Assembly: GCA_902729315.2 (NCBI GenBank)
Contig: LR746265.1
Location: 5,188,892-5,252,891, forward strand
Direction: 5' to 3'
DNA: 64,000 nucleotides
From: Spirodela intermedia
Lineage: Eukaryota; Streptophyta; Magnoliopsida; Alismatales; Araceae
In this document: positions 40,301 to 52,074 of the stretch, piece by piece
Layout: the number at the start of each line of letters is the position of its first letter
Numbering within the stretch: the first letter of the stretch is position 1
Program-made: the position numbers and the translations under genes
Notes under the pieces: model-generated
What the model saw: the letters and a program-made list of their open reading frames with translations, nothing else
Told to the model about the DNA's origin: nothing
Database searches by the model: none

Positions 40301-42843
40301 TCATTAGCTTTGTGAAATCTTTGTTGGTAAATGCAACGCTGATAATTGCTTCAGACGCATGGTGTGGTGTGTATGATGTCGTGCTCAAGTCTTCCACAAT
40401 TTTTCATGGTTTGTGTTGGTGCAGAATCCTAAAACACTGGCATATTCTTGATGTCATGTGTCAGGTGGACTTGGTAGATAATGGCCTTGATTGTCTTTTT
40501 GTAGTATCTTAAGGAGGAATTATATTTTATTGATTGTCTGAAAAGCTGGTCTGGCAGCGGGACAACCAGGGTAGGTTTTTTATTCATTTTGCTGATAGTG
40601 GGGGAAGACCAGTATACTGTCTCCGTGTGTAGTTGCGTAATGATCAAGCCTAGGAGCTTGAAATATTGTAATTTTTTTATTAATAGAATGAGTGTTGAAG
40701 CATAGTTGCGTGAAAGGAAATCCGAGTATCCAGCAGAAAAAGGATGCAATGACGGGGCTGAACACAGAAAGTATCGTCCCCTGGAAATTGAAGCTGCAGA
40801 TCAAGGATGGACGCATCATGTTATCAAGGATGGGGAAAATATCTGCATGACTCGGAGGTGGCAGTGCCACACCATCTCATGTTAAGAAAACCCAACAGTT
40901 GGTTGTCTGCTGAAAACACCTTTTGAAGGTCCGTTGTGCTCTTGTTTGAAAATCAACCTGCTTAAATCATGGGAATCAACACTCAGATTTTATTTCATCG
41001 GCAAAGACCATGCTTCCGTTTTCTCTACGGCTTATAGCTTCCCCAGAGAATACCATGCATCTCTGCAGGAAACTTGGGTGCTTGACTTATGCACTCTTGG
41101 ACATCTATGGAATATTTAAGGATGCTTCTTTGTTGCCTGGTTTTAAACTGGACTCCAAAGGAGGTAATTTGGTCTGCTTCCTAGCTGGCCTGATGAGACA
41201 GTGATACAACTCTCAATAACTGTGGTCGTATCAGATAGACTCTCTGTCAAATGTCAATGGTTGGGGTTGATATGCCAGCTTGTTACAAAACGTTACCAAA
41301 TACCTGGATACATTGCTGTCTCAAACCAACGTCGAGTCGATCTATATGTTGCCAGCTGATTTCTCAAAGAGTTATTTCAATTTCATTGGACGATGTTTCC
41401 TCTATATTTCTTCCCCTTTAGTTTGACTTATTTCTCTCCCTTAACAATATACAAATCCTGAAAACCTTTGAATCACCGCAGACATTATCAAATGGTGGGG
41501 TCTGGTCATTGGCCGTTGAAACAGCCATTGGCAGATTGCTAGATGCTTTTATAGTGACAAATCACAAGGACTCGCTTCTTTTACGAAGGTGTGCTAAAGA
41601 AGCAAATTACGCCAACATTCAGATCATCATATATGATTTTGCCAGACCAAGGTTGGGTTTTTACCTTCCAAAGTACGCGTTTTCTTCAATAATTGAGTTA
41701 ATTGATTTTGCTACCTTGACATTTTTTATTGGTTTCCTTCCAGGTTGAGTATCCCCAATCACATGCTTCCTAAGACAGGCCATCCAACAGTTCTTTCTGT
41801 TCTACATTGCGACAATGACACTGTTATCAACGCTTTGGTGGATATGGTCTGTTTAGGACTTTGCTTTACAGATACTTCATTCCATATTTTTCTCAATTAC
41901 GTGATTTATATTATCTTGAAGTGGTTTAATCAGTTCCATGTGATTCTGCATTCTTCTTATGTATGATGTTTTTAATGTGGTTGTTATGATTTTTAAGGCG
42001 AGCATATTGTTTATTATGGATGTTGTCGTAGCTAATGAATGAATGTTAATCTTGATGTTGAGCCTTTGCTATGAGTTGGAACCATTTGCTGGTTGTACGT
42101 ATGATATCATTCGATCATGTTACATTCTTTAACTGCAGCTAAATGAGCAAAGCTTTACTCTGAAAACGTTTGATGTGGTACATATCTTCATTTCTTTCCT
42201 TCTAGCTGAATATAATGCTGTGAATCTCATTTGGAAAGTAATGTGAGATGAAAGAGAAGTAAGATTATACATTTGGAGGCTGGAAAATGCACTGAGGGGG
42301 AGGGAGGAAGAGAGAATGTTTCTTTATGTGTCTTCGTTGTCCTCCTTTTCCTTTTTTCATTTTTTTTACCTTTATATTTTTGAAACGTTTTAATGCGCCA
42401 TTATTGAGTTAACTTGGTTTTCCCTAAATTTACTTATTTGGTCATGGACAAGGATGGGCTTTGTCAAATTTTTAATTGATGACATCTAATTGGCATGCCT
42501 ATCCTCAAATCGATTTACGTGGTCATTCTTCATCCAATTTTTTTTTGAGAGATGGCCTTGGCTTAAATTAGTGATGATCATTTTTGACTTTGTCATTGCC
42601 AATGTCTTTGGTGAATCTATCTACCCAATTGGCGTTATAATTAATAACATTTAGATATATTATTCTTAAAAACAGTCTCTTGAATTAACTTTTATTTGAT
42701 CCATGATTACCTCCTGTATTTTCGTCATACTTGGAGCTCGTATGAATATGCATAGTAGAGGGAATCTCAAATGAAAACTTCTCAACGATGTCTCCAATAA
42801 TGCAGTTCTAGTATCTTGGGCACATGACTTGGCTTTGTTTGAA

Positions 42844-42879
<36 letters not shown>

Positions 42880-45800
42880 GTCGTGTCAGCAATATAGCTA
42901 GCGGCACTATTATGCTTGGGTATTGTTTGGGATTTCTAGTGTTGTGGATAGAAATATAATTTATTTCATGTAATTGAAATGTCTTTCTAATTCTGGTCAA
43001 TGTATTTAATCCGAAAAACTTGTTTGTATGCTTAACTTAATGTTGGGTGATAAGAATAATTTTCTTGGTCGTCTAAACTATCCATGATTTGGGAATATCT
43101 TAATTAAGAAATTAGACTATTGGTCTTACTTTTATGAAGAGACTTGGATGGATCATATAGTCATATTTTTCTAACACTATATAGTGTATTGAGATATAAT
43201 ATGCCTGTCAATTGTCTTAGCCAACTCTCGTTAATAGAGAAATTATCTGTAAACTCATGGGCAATGCATAAAATTCGTTCTTCCAAACATTTCACATAAA
43301 AGGGGCATAGTTCTTTCAATCATTACAAGACTATAACCATGCACTTGATGTTCCAATAGGTCGCAATTTACACGATTCAATGCAAATTTCAACTCTATTG
43401 AAAATGTTTACCCTATTGCGAACCTTGGAACTAGTTCGCACAATATAATTTCAATTTTCAATATTTTCCATTGATAGTTAATGCCACATTGGCCAGGCTT
43501 GCTTTTTGAGAAGTGAAACAAAAGAAGGGTTCTGATACGATCCTCTTTGGAGGGATCGGATTGGACAAGTCATAGAAAGGAAATCAGTGATGTAGATTCA
43601 ACAACTTGGACGGTACAGTGTTGATAGAGCGTCAGAATGACGGTTCTATCGAAATAGACGAAAAGGAGAGAAGTGGAATGGGGATGGGATTTAAGAGGAT
43701 CCCCAGCTTCTCCAGGTTTAGACTCTTCCTCCCTTATTCTGTTTCGCTGAGCGCTATTTATAGTTCTCGGTTGAACTCGTCTGAGACTTCCGATTTATGG
43801 AAATCTCGTGAAGTTTCTCCCACGTGATGCACGCGTGTCTTCCCCTTCTGCTTTATATATGTTATTAGTGGGGACGTGCCAGGTTCTTACAATCTATCTG
43901 ATAGAAGCTGGCGGCGGTCTGTCAATGTTCTGTCAACCCAAATCTGTTGTTTCCATGTATGCAAAGTAATTCATTTCCAGAACGGCATGCAAGGTTGGCA
44001 GTGCACTGAACATTACCTATTACTGCGGCCATTCATAGTTTTAAAAATCATCCAGTCTAAATTGAGATTGAATTCTAATTGAAGACTGTTTGCGAATTCA
44101 TTTTATTTTCACTAATTAAGGCCCAATTATCAATTACAGTGCACCCCCCAAGTGAATCATATTCTGCATGGAACAAAGAAAATGTTCCCTGGAAGACGAA
44201 TGGGAATCCTGTGAATAGTTCTTGCAGAAAGAAATTTGATGCAAGATTAATATCCTGTGAAGCAGTTGCCGAATCATTTTCAGCTATTTTGTTAAAAACG
44301 TCACTTAAAATGCTCTATGGCCTCTCACTCCTGGTCTTCTCCTAACTTGAAAAGTTTGGATGGTTATGTTTGCATTAAAATTTTCTCTTCCTTTTCATCA
44401 TAAAATGTTTGACTATAATTTGCTTTGTTTTTTGTCTTAAGGCAAGCGTTGAAAGACTAGTTCTTGTCGAAGATTATGACACTGGGAAATCTGTAGCATT
44501 TGAACAGAGACCTCAAAATCTTAAGGATATATATACTTCTGATGGATTTAGAATGTAAGTTAATCCAAAACTATCATTATACTATCTATAGCGATTTGCA
44601 TCGTAAAGTTAACCTTTGATTAAAATACTTGACATCTGGCGTTTCTTGCTCTAATCTTCTGCAAATTTTACAATGTAGGCAAAAGCATCTTTTTATGGTT
44701 CCCTTGTCATGATTATATTAAACATAATTGACAGTCTTAGAGCCGCCTATATGTTCTATTTAAGTTCTGCTTATCTTGGATTGTCATTCTTGTGTAGGAT
44801 TTACTAATATTATGGTTTCTCTATCGACACTTAATATATTCAGTGAGAGAGTCTTGTCTGACACTTTACCCAGTACAATATGAAAGTTAAGGATGGACTG
44901 ATACAGATGCTAATGTTAGTAGTTATGCAAATACTCCGAGTGTGCTTCTTATTTTTGAATTTTAATACAATTTCGAGACTAGATAGAATGGCTGGAGTTG
45001 AAAGATAGAATGGCTTATCCATTATTCAGATATTTTTCAGAGACCTGAAAGCAAAAATTCCTAAGTTAATTGTTAAGTTCCAACAAATCTTCCCATTTGA
45101 AGTAAAAGTTCTGCCTTCCCTTTTCTTTTTTTTGATGTCATCGTTATGAATAGCATTTCTTCCTTCTACTACATAACTTTATTGTATACACTATTCTGCA
45201 TATGCACCACCACCCAGATGTAGTCCTGCACCTGACAGCAACTGCATCTTGAAAAACGGTTAGACTGCATCTCGTTGACTTTATATCCATATTATATCGT
45301 TCCTTTTGGCTTAAGGAACAGAATTAACTAATTAACGACGGCTCTGGTAATAGTATACTTCATCTGTCACTCAGTACCAGAAGTCTGGAACTAATTAAGC
45401 ATGTAATAGTATACTTCATCGGTATCCACAGGTTCTTAAGGGGCCCTGTCCAAACTATTCTTCCTCCAAACAAGCGGGCCAGAGCTGGGAGGCTATGCAG
45501 TTCAGTTGGCGACCAAATTTCAAGATATGAGAAAGAGGCCATGAATGTAGAAGAGGTTATTCATCATGGAAAAGTTAGAAAAAGGGACTTTGACGCACAG
45601 GTTCAGAAATCCGAACGTGAACTTCAGAATATTAAGGTAAACGGTAAACAACGAAGGGGCCTACTGTATTCTTTCTAAATGGCATCTTTTATTTCATTTC
45701 AGAGACATTAATGGAAATGCTGAATGATGCCGTTTTAATTCTTTGTTTCATTCTAGAGGCAACGTGTTGACATTGAACGCTCGGTCATGTCTAAGCGTCT

Positions 45801-48800
45801 TACTTTGCTAGATTTGAAGAATAGTTTTGCCGCAGAACATAATACCGATCCAATGTCAAGTGCCAATGAACTTCAGCTGGAAATTTCAGTATGTTATAAT
45901 TGCCTTGTCTTATTGATCTCTTTTTTAAATTGTGTCTAACTTTTCGTTTCCAACATTTACAGAAAGTAAAACAAGAAGTTCAAGAAAAGGAGGCTTCATT
46001 ACAGGATGTCAAAACGAAAAGGATGAATGCAGAAGAGAAGGCCAAAGGTCTAAAGTTATCTCACGAGAAGTTACGTGGTAAGAATTTTTCGTTTTGCCTG
46101 TTGGCTTACATTGTTCTTCAATTTGTACTATCCAATTTTTTCTATCACATGGTATCATTTTTTTAGAATGATTAATTTAGTGCAGACCTATTATCCTTGA
46201 AAAAATCTTTCATAAGTCAAGTTTCTTTAGATCTATGACTGGGAATAACTGGGAATCTAAATTGAGGAAAGATCTTTGTTTCTGTCACTCATTAAAGTGT
46301 TCGAGAGTTATGGTGAGGAAATCAGGTTTGGATGGGATCCCCCTTTCTCGTTTTTGGTGTTTCTGAGTCTTGTGGATCCAATAGTCCGAAAATCTGAATT
46401 TATCGTCGTCTGATTATATTGAATTATCACCAAAATGGATAACCAGATACACCTGAGTTTGGCTGCAAAACCTTGTGGAGAAACCTGAGGTAAAACCCAA
46501 GTTAACAATGATAACTAGCCTATAAATTGACATAATAGTCATGAAATGTTCCAAAGTGGAATTGCATTTGCATCTTAATACAGGACAGTTCATCGCTCAG
46601 CATCTGATTCAGAATGTCATTGTTCACCAGAGCAAGCTTCTTTTGCGCCTTAATATCTCCTTCGTTACACTCTTTACTTCATTTAAGTGATGCAGATAGA
46701 ATGTCTTTGTGGCAGAATTCGAGGTACTGGATTGGCTTCATGCTACAACAATTTCATAGGCATAATAGTGCTGGAGTTCTTTGAGGGATTGGACGAAACT
46801 AATTGACTAGAATAGGCTGTATTAAGGGAAGCAGTATGATGAAACTCTTGGTTAAGACGATCCAATATTAGCGATTTACATTTCCAGCCATTTATCAGCT
46901 GGATCCTAATGAATACATTGTCTATCACAGGCATGAGATAAATGTAAAATAAAGGTAATTGTAACATTATGAAAGCATTGCAAAATTGTATTGCCTTTGT
47001 CTGTCTAAAAATGCAAAGTCATCATGATAGTTTAGTAATATGTTGAATACTTGAGGTCATATTCCTTTTTATAAACTCGACTCTTTGAGTATTGGAAGAC
47101 AGTCGCCATGTTTGTCTGGTTCGTTGTGGTTTTGTGTAAAATATTTAGTCCAATATTGCTTAGCTTACGCCAATGAAACCGAGCAAAGATAAGATGAGCT
47201 CTTCACTTTGGAAATGAGAAAGGAAAAGTGCCTGCATCTCATTAAATCGTTGAAAGTTGGAGGGATTTTTCAGTCTCTTTGAAGGCTCATATCAATTTAT
47301 TTTTGGCTGAGTCATTGGGATAACCTGTCAATGTAAAAGATGCATGATGGACTTTGGGGATGGAGGGAAAGACTGCGACTATAGTAGATAGAGCTTGACC
47401 TTTGTTTACTATAACATAGATGGAGAGGAGTTGCTGCCTTTATGATATCACACTGATATTGACCAAATGTTCCGAGTTGGTGTTGGATCCGATTAGAAAG
47501 ATTCCGGGAGGAGGCATATCTGCCTGATACTATCATTGGTTACCAAAGTCCATAGGATTTCTGACTATACCAAGGGCAAAGGGGCAGTTTTGTCGATCAC
47601 CCATGGCGGGCACATGATGGGATTTCCAATTGAGAATAAAAATCGAAGAATGAAGAACTGGATGTAGGATTTCCTCTTGAAGTAATACTCTTTTAAAACA
47701 TGAAATCTCACAACTCGATAAATCCTGACATGCTTATTGATTGGCACCCTGGAAAATTTTGAGTGATACAAGTTGATTAAGTTATAAGAAATGGTTAGAG
47801 TCACAACCTTCTTTTTAAATAAAAATTTACTGCCCAAACTATTGTAATTTATTTGGTAATGCCTTTAATGCATCTTTATATATAATTAAAATTTCTAAGA
47901 TGCGGTTTTTTATGACATGAATCATACTTTTCTTTCTGGAACCCACCCACGTTTTGGCCAATCTGATACAGACCCTGATCAGATTGGTTCCTAGCCCCTT
48001 AGGAAACCAGTATGATTTGGAAGTCCATGTTATTCATTTGCTCTTTTTTTTTGACATATTTATGAAGTGGCAATTTTTGTAGATTTTCTGTTGGAGGCTC
48101 TTGACCATTCCCTTTAAGGCATCATTTTTCTTCTTTATAGAAGCTGGACAGTAAATTAGTCAAAAAAATGTGATTACATAAGAGAGCTATAATTTATATA
48201 CCGCCAAAATGTATTTGTCCATGATTTCGTCCGTACGTGGCCCAAAAGAGAGTAAGGAATGAAAAAAGAGCTTGAAATAACATTCAACAATGTGATCTAT
48301 ACAAATCACCTGTGAATAACTCACAGCCATGGGGAAACAATCGTTATGATCGCTCTTTTCTCTGCCATGTTATGAGAATAGGAATTATTTTATTGATTAA
48401 ATTTGGTGTGTGAAATTTTTGGCTGCAATCTTTCCTAATGTTCTGTATGATGAAACTTCAGAGTCAACAAAGGAGGAAATTCAAGCTATTGAGGAAGCAG
48501 AAAAAGATTTGTTGGTAATTGAGGAAAGATTGCATTCGGCTGAAAGAGTATGGCACATTCATCTTCGTTGTCATGTTTCACTTTCCTGTCTTAACAACTG
48601 ATGTTTTTGAATTCTTTTCGCAGGAGAAATCTCATTACGAACGGATCATGGATGAAAAAGTTCTTTCTGATATAAAAGAAGCGGAGTCACTTTCTCAGAA
48701 GCTTCATCTTGAACGCCAAGTATGTTTTTCATTTGTAGCCTTTGTACTATCCCTCCATTGGTAATGGTTTACTGAGCTTCGTGGTGTTGTTGCTTGTTTC

Positions 48801-51600
48801 ACGTCTAATGCCTGAGCCATCATCTTTGAGTCATGGATCAGTTTATTTCTACAGTTTCCCTCAAGCCAGTACCTGTCTTCTTCAAGTCTCTCTCCCTTTG
48901 TCTTCCACCCGCATGTTATTCTTCTCACATACAATACCAGATGCTGTTCCTACGTTACCCTCTTTTCTTCGATTCTTCCTCCTCTTTGTTGCTGCAAACC
49001 TCGTTACGAGGACGGACACTCAATGATGCAACTTTACCCTATTCTTGTTGATAGAAAAGATATCCGAAGGAGACAGCGAGGAGACAACAGCCAGCCAAAA
49101 AGATGGCGACGTTGGCTCCCCCTTCAGTCTATTTATAGATAGGGCAAACCCGAGAAAGATTACACGAAAAAAAACTCCTGTTACAGGGGCGATAGGGATA
49201 AAATCACAAATCCCCTCCTATATCAGCAGAGCCATCGCTTGTTTCAGGAGCTGCCGCAACATCTTGTCTTCATTGATGACCATAAAAATATTAGCTTGAT
49301 TTTGAAAAGAAAAAATGCCTTCATTAAATACCACTTTCTACTCTTGATTTGTTTTCGCCCTTTTTAACCCAATAAGTCGCTTTACCTTTTCTATAAGACC
49401 TCATATTCTGCTCTCAAATCTGCTGATATGAATTTATCACCGCACTGATATGGAAGGTTAGCGTACATATGCTGGCTGACATTTACGTCAGAATGAAAAC
49501 TGTTGCAACCGGATCTATCTTCCCTACTTGAAAACACATCCCCGAACGTCCTGGTGGTTCGTTGGTTGCAATTTCTTGATCAGCGTGGTAGTGATAGTTG
49601 TAGCTTGTTTTTAATGTGTCCGTGAGTTTGATACTGAAATTGATGTAAATCATGCATTATGGTCCCAACCTTTTAAAACTTTGGAATGTACCTATTACAT
49701 TCATTTTTGTATTCTCAGGAGAACTTTGAGAAGGCATCCAAGATTTGCTCAGAGGCAGAAATGGAATCTGTGGGAGGTTGCTCTGGAATCAGTTCAGAAC
49801 AACTTAGCGTACAGCTAAAGAGAATAGATCAGAGACTAAGACATGAGAGGCAGAGGTTGCTATCCATGGGAGCAAACTGAACTATTTATTTTCGTTATTG
49901 AACTATTTATCCTAGCCGATTTCATTTCTGAATTTATCTTGTAGGTTTTCTGAATCTATCGATGATCTCAGAGCAACATATCAGAGAAAGGAACAGAAAA
50001 TCTTAAAAAAGAAACAAACCTACGAAGCTTTTCGTGAAAAGTTGCATGTACGTATCTATTTTTAAGAAATTTTCGTACAAAGTCGAAGTATAGCATATTT
50101 TTTCTTTCTCAAAGCTCCTCAATCTAACATTTCTGGTCAGGAATATTGTTGCTAACATCCCTGATTGCAACCAAAAGTTTGAATGGCGGAAATCTGAGCT
50201 TGCAACAAATGAAGCTGATACTCGTTATGAACTTAAATGAACTTAGCTTCAACACGCATCCATGCATGCATGCATGCACGCACAGTTCCAGTTTTATTTA
50301 TAGATACATAGACTCAAGCTTTAATTAGCATACTACCTTTTGGGAGTTTTACTTTCGTGGTTCATCGATTCAAACTCTAAACATTATCCTGCAGATAATT
50401 TTTAACTGGTCGCGTTTCTGTGTGAGGCAACTATTCTTTGAGATTTGATAGGTTTCCTTTTAGCCAAGTTCGGTGGAGAGAGGATCCCTGCTTTATTTTA
50501 TAGTGGTTCCTGTCCAACTGCATATGGTGCACGAAGTATCTGTCATGTGAGTCAATGCCGAGACAGATTTGTGTTGCTGACCACAGATTGACGAGGCTTG
50601 TCAATAACTTGTCACTGATATGATTTTATGTAGATATGTTAAGATAACAAAGGAAGCAATCATATTCTTCTTATGGCAAAGTTTGTCACACTCAATGGAA
50701 ACCCATCAAGTTGGATAGGAAGTGTTTTTTTATTTTTTTGCCTTTTACTGACGATCATATTCTCTGGCAGTTTAATCTCTTCTTGACTCGATTTCCATGA
50801 AAATTGTGCAGGCATGCCAGAAAGCACTCGATTTACGTTGGAACAAGTTCCAGAGAAACGCCACTCTTCTGAAGCGTCAGTTGACTTGGCAGTATGCTCA
50901 GCTCCTCCTACACCGATTATCATGTTTGGTGAATTTCTTAGTTGACCTCTTTCTTCCCCTTCACAGGTTTAACAGCCATTTGAGGAAGAAAGGAATCAGT
51001 GGGCATGTCAAAGTTGACTACGAGACCAGAACCCTGTCCGTGGAGGTGAAGATGCCTCAAGATGCATCAGGCAACGTTGTCCGTGACACAAGGGGTCTCT
51101 CAGGTTGACTTGGCAGTATGCCGCTTTCTTCCCGGCAATTATATCCGCATATATGTTGCCGATGGATTTTCTCGCGTCTTATCAGGTGGTGAGCGTTCTT
51201 TCTCCACGTTGTGCTTCGCGCTGGCCCTCCACGAGATGACGGAGGCGCCGTTCCGCGCCATGGACGAGTTCGACGTGTTCATGGTGAGCCCATCAAACCC
51301 CTCTTCGTGCTTCGGAATGCACGGTAGCGCTGACCTCGATCTCTCCGCGTCAGGACGCCGTGAGCCGGAAGATCAGCTTGGACACCCTCGTGGAGTTCGC
51401 CGTGGCGCAGGGCTCGCAGTGGATCTTCATCACTCCCCATGACATCAGGTCGGCAGCGGTCACCCTTCTCCTGCGATTCTTGTGCCTGGTTTTTCGCTTG
51501 CCGTCCCTCAGGCTTCTTCTTCCCGTTCTCGTGGGGTTGCAGCATGGTGAAGAACGGGGACAGGATCAGGAAGCAGCAGATGGCAGCTCCTCGAGGTTAA
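28345..51600 (+). CDS. SMC6: SMC6, structural maintenance of chromosomes 6, with a 1-base frameshift in exon 4
   Basis: Core ATPase of the SMC5/6 complex, which acts in nuclear DNA repair and chromosome maintenance. Twenty-seven exons: 28345-28480, 28585-28690, 29646-29779, 31369-31425, 32830-32916, 33419-33739, 36148-36264, 37497-37631, 39096-39172, 39252-39327, 39579-39653, 39810-39914, 41482-41651, 41744-41846, 44442-44554, 45432-45636, 45757-45888, 45963-46077, 48462-48547, 48624-48719, 49719-49855, 49945-50047, 50812-50891, 50967-51103, 51186-51283, 51354-51448, 51543-51600. Walker A is GQNGSGKS (42-49). Coiled coil runs to about 440, the hinge spans about 450-640, and the second coil follows. 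The ABC signature is LSGGERS (966-972) and Walker B is DEFDVFMD (994-1001); the end is KQQMAAPRG. Length would be 1050 residues, near the usual 1050-1060. All phases close except exon 4, where one extra G at 31413-31414 turns the expected HFN into a stop. Residue numbers ignore that base. Confidence 0.96.
29780..31368 (+). other. SMC6 intron 3
   Basis: A 1.6 kb intron. AT-rich and without a coding match or recognisable mobile element. Introns 2 (28691-29645) and 4 (31426-32829) are alike. Confidence 0.7.
33150..33260. repeat. Interleaved short tandem array in SMC6 intron 5
   Basis: ttcatatgcgttgat occurs at 33153-33167, 33190-33204 and 33211-33225, with a partial copy at 33225-33234. A second unit, cattcacttgtgtgatt, occurs at about 33174-33190 and 33242-33258. 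The two units alternate. Confidence 0.8.
33740..36147 (+). other. SMC6 intron 6 with a possible retroelement remnant
   Basis: A 2.4 kb intron. The part 34620-34870 differs in texture from its surroundings: it has TTATTTATAACAG and a palindrome with two G-boxes (tcacgtgcttc 34786-34796, gaagcacgtga 34804-34814). That is reminiscent of a solo LTR or MITE, but I found no terminal repeats or target-site duplication. An open frame at 35560-35955 has no family match. Confidence 0.4.
37632..39095 (+). other. SMC6 intron 8
   Basis: A 1.5 kb intron with no supported gene. 38180-38860 is less AT-rich than its flanks and holds open frames on both strands without a family match. It may be an inserted sequence. 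Confidence 0.5.
39915..41481 (+). other. SMC6 intron 12
   Basis: A 1.6 kb intron inside the hinge-coding part. No supported feature. Confidence 0.65.
41847..44441 (+). other. SMC6 intron 14, the longest, with a possible retroelement remnant
   Basis: A 2.6 kb intron. It contains the (CA)n tract at 42846-42877. The part 43500-43900 has a TATTTATAG motif, CACGTG and a locally higher GC content, resembling a plant LTR promoter, but I could not find paired ends. Nothing coding is recognised. Confidence 0.45.
42846..42877. repeat. (CA)16 microsatellite in SMC6 intron 14
   Basis: An uninterrupted CA run of 32 bases. Confidence 0.95.
46078..48461 (+). other. SMC6 intron 18
   Basis: A 2.4 kb intron after the exon ending SHEKLR. 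AT-rich, no supported feature. Introns 20 (48720-49718) and 22 (50048-50811) are similar; intron 20 holds a GC-richer block at 49040-49260 with CTATTTATAGATAG that may be another retroelement scrap. Confidence 0.5.
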
Positions 51601-52074
51601 CCTGAGGAGGATCCTCTCCCTCACGGCGCCGCCATTGATGGAGCTCTGCTGGAAGACTGACGCTCACTCCGGTAGATATCAGCCACTTACGTAGCTAAGG
51701 AAGAAGAAGATCGACAGGGGCATGAACATAATTTTTCAATTATGGGATCTTAGCGAGAAATTTTTCATAATTCTTCAATTATGTGATACGGAAAATTGCG
51801 TACAAACCCCGGTGATTGTTGGTTCATGCGGTTTAGATGTGGGGTTCTTCCCTGGAGGGGGGTAGTTACGTAATTTTAAGAAACTCGGGCCTAGTTCGTC
51901 GACGGGTTCGAATCGAGGGGGACAGGACCAACGTCGTTGGAGAAACCGGTGGGGTGAGGAGAACTAACACCAGACAAATCTGCAGACTGATAAAGCGGGA
52001 AGATATGAAGAAACCAAGAAGGAAAAACAGCACCGCCACCCCGCCGCCGCCGCCGTCGGTGACCGCCCGCGAGC
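51601..52074 (+). other. Short intergenic gap between SMC6 and the F-box gene
   Basis: Only 474 bp separate the SMC6 stop from the F-box start, so it must hold the SMC6 3' UTR and the F-box promoter. The first half is AT-rich and the second half GC-rich. An imperfect repeat around tttttcaattatg...ttcttcaattatg lies at about 51732-51785. No clear TATA box. Confidence 0.6.

Noticed and set aside
51900-51920. ggttcgaatc motif resembling a tRNA T loop
   Set aside because: The flanking bases do not form a T stem and no D arm, anticodon arm or acceptor stem is present at the right distances.
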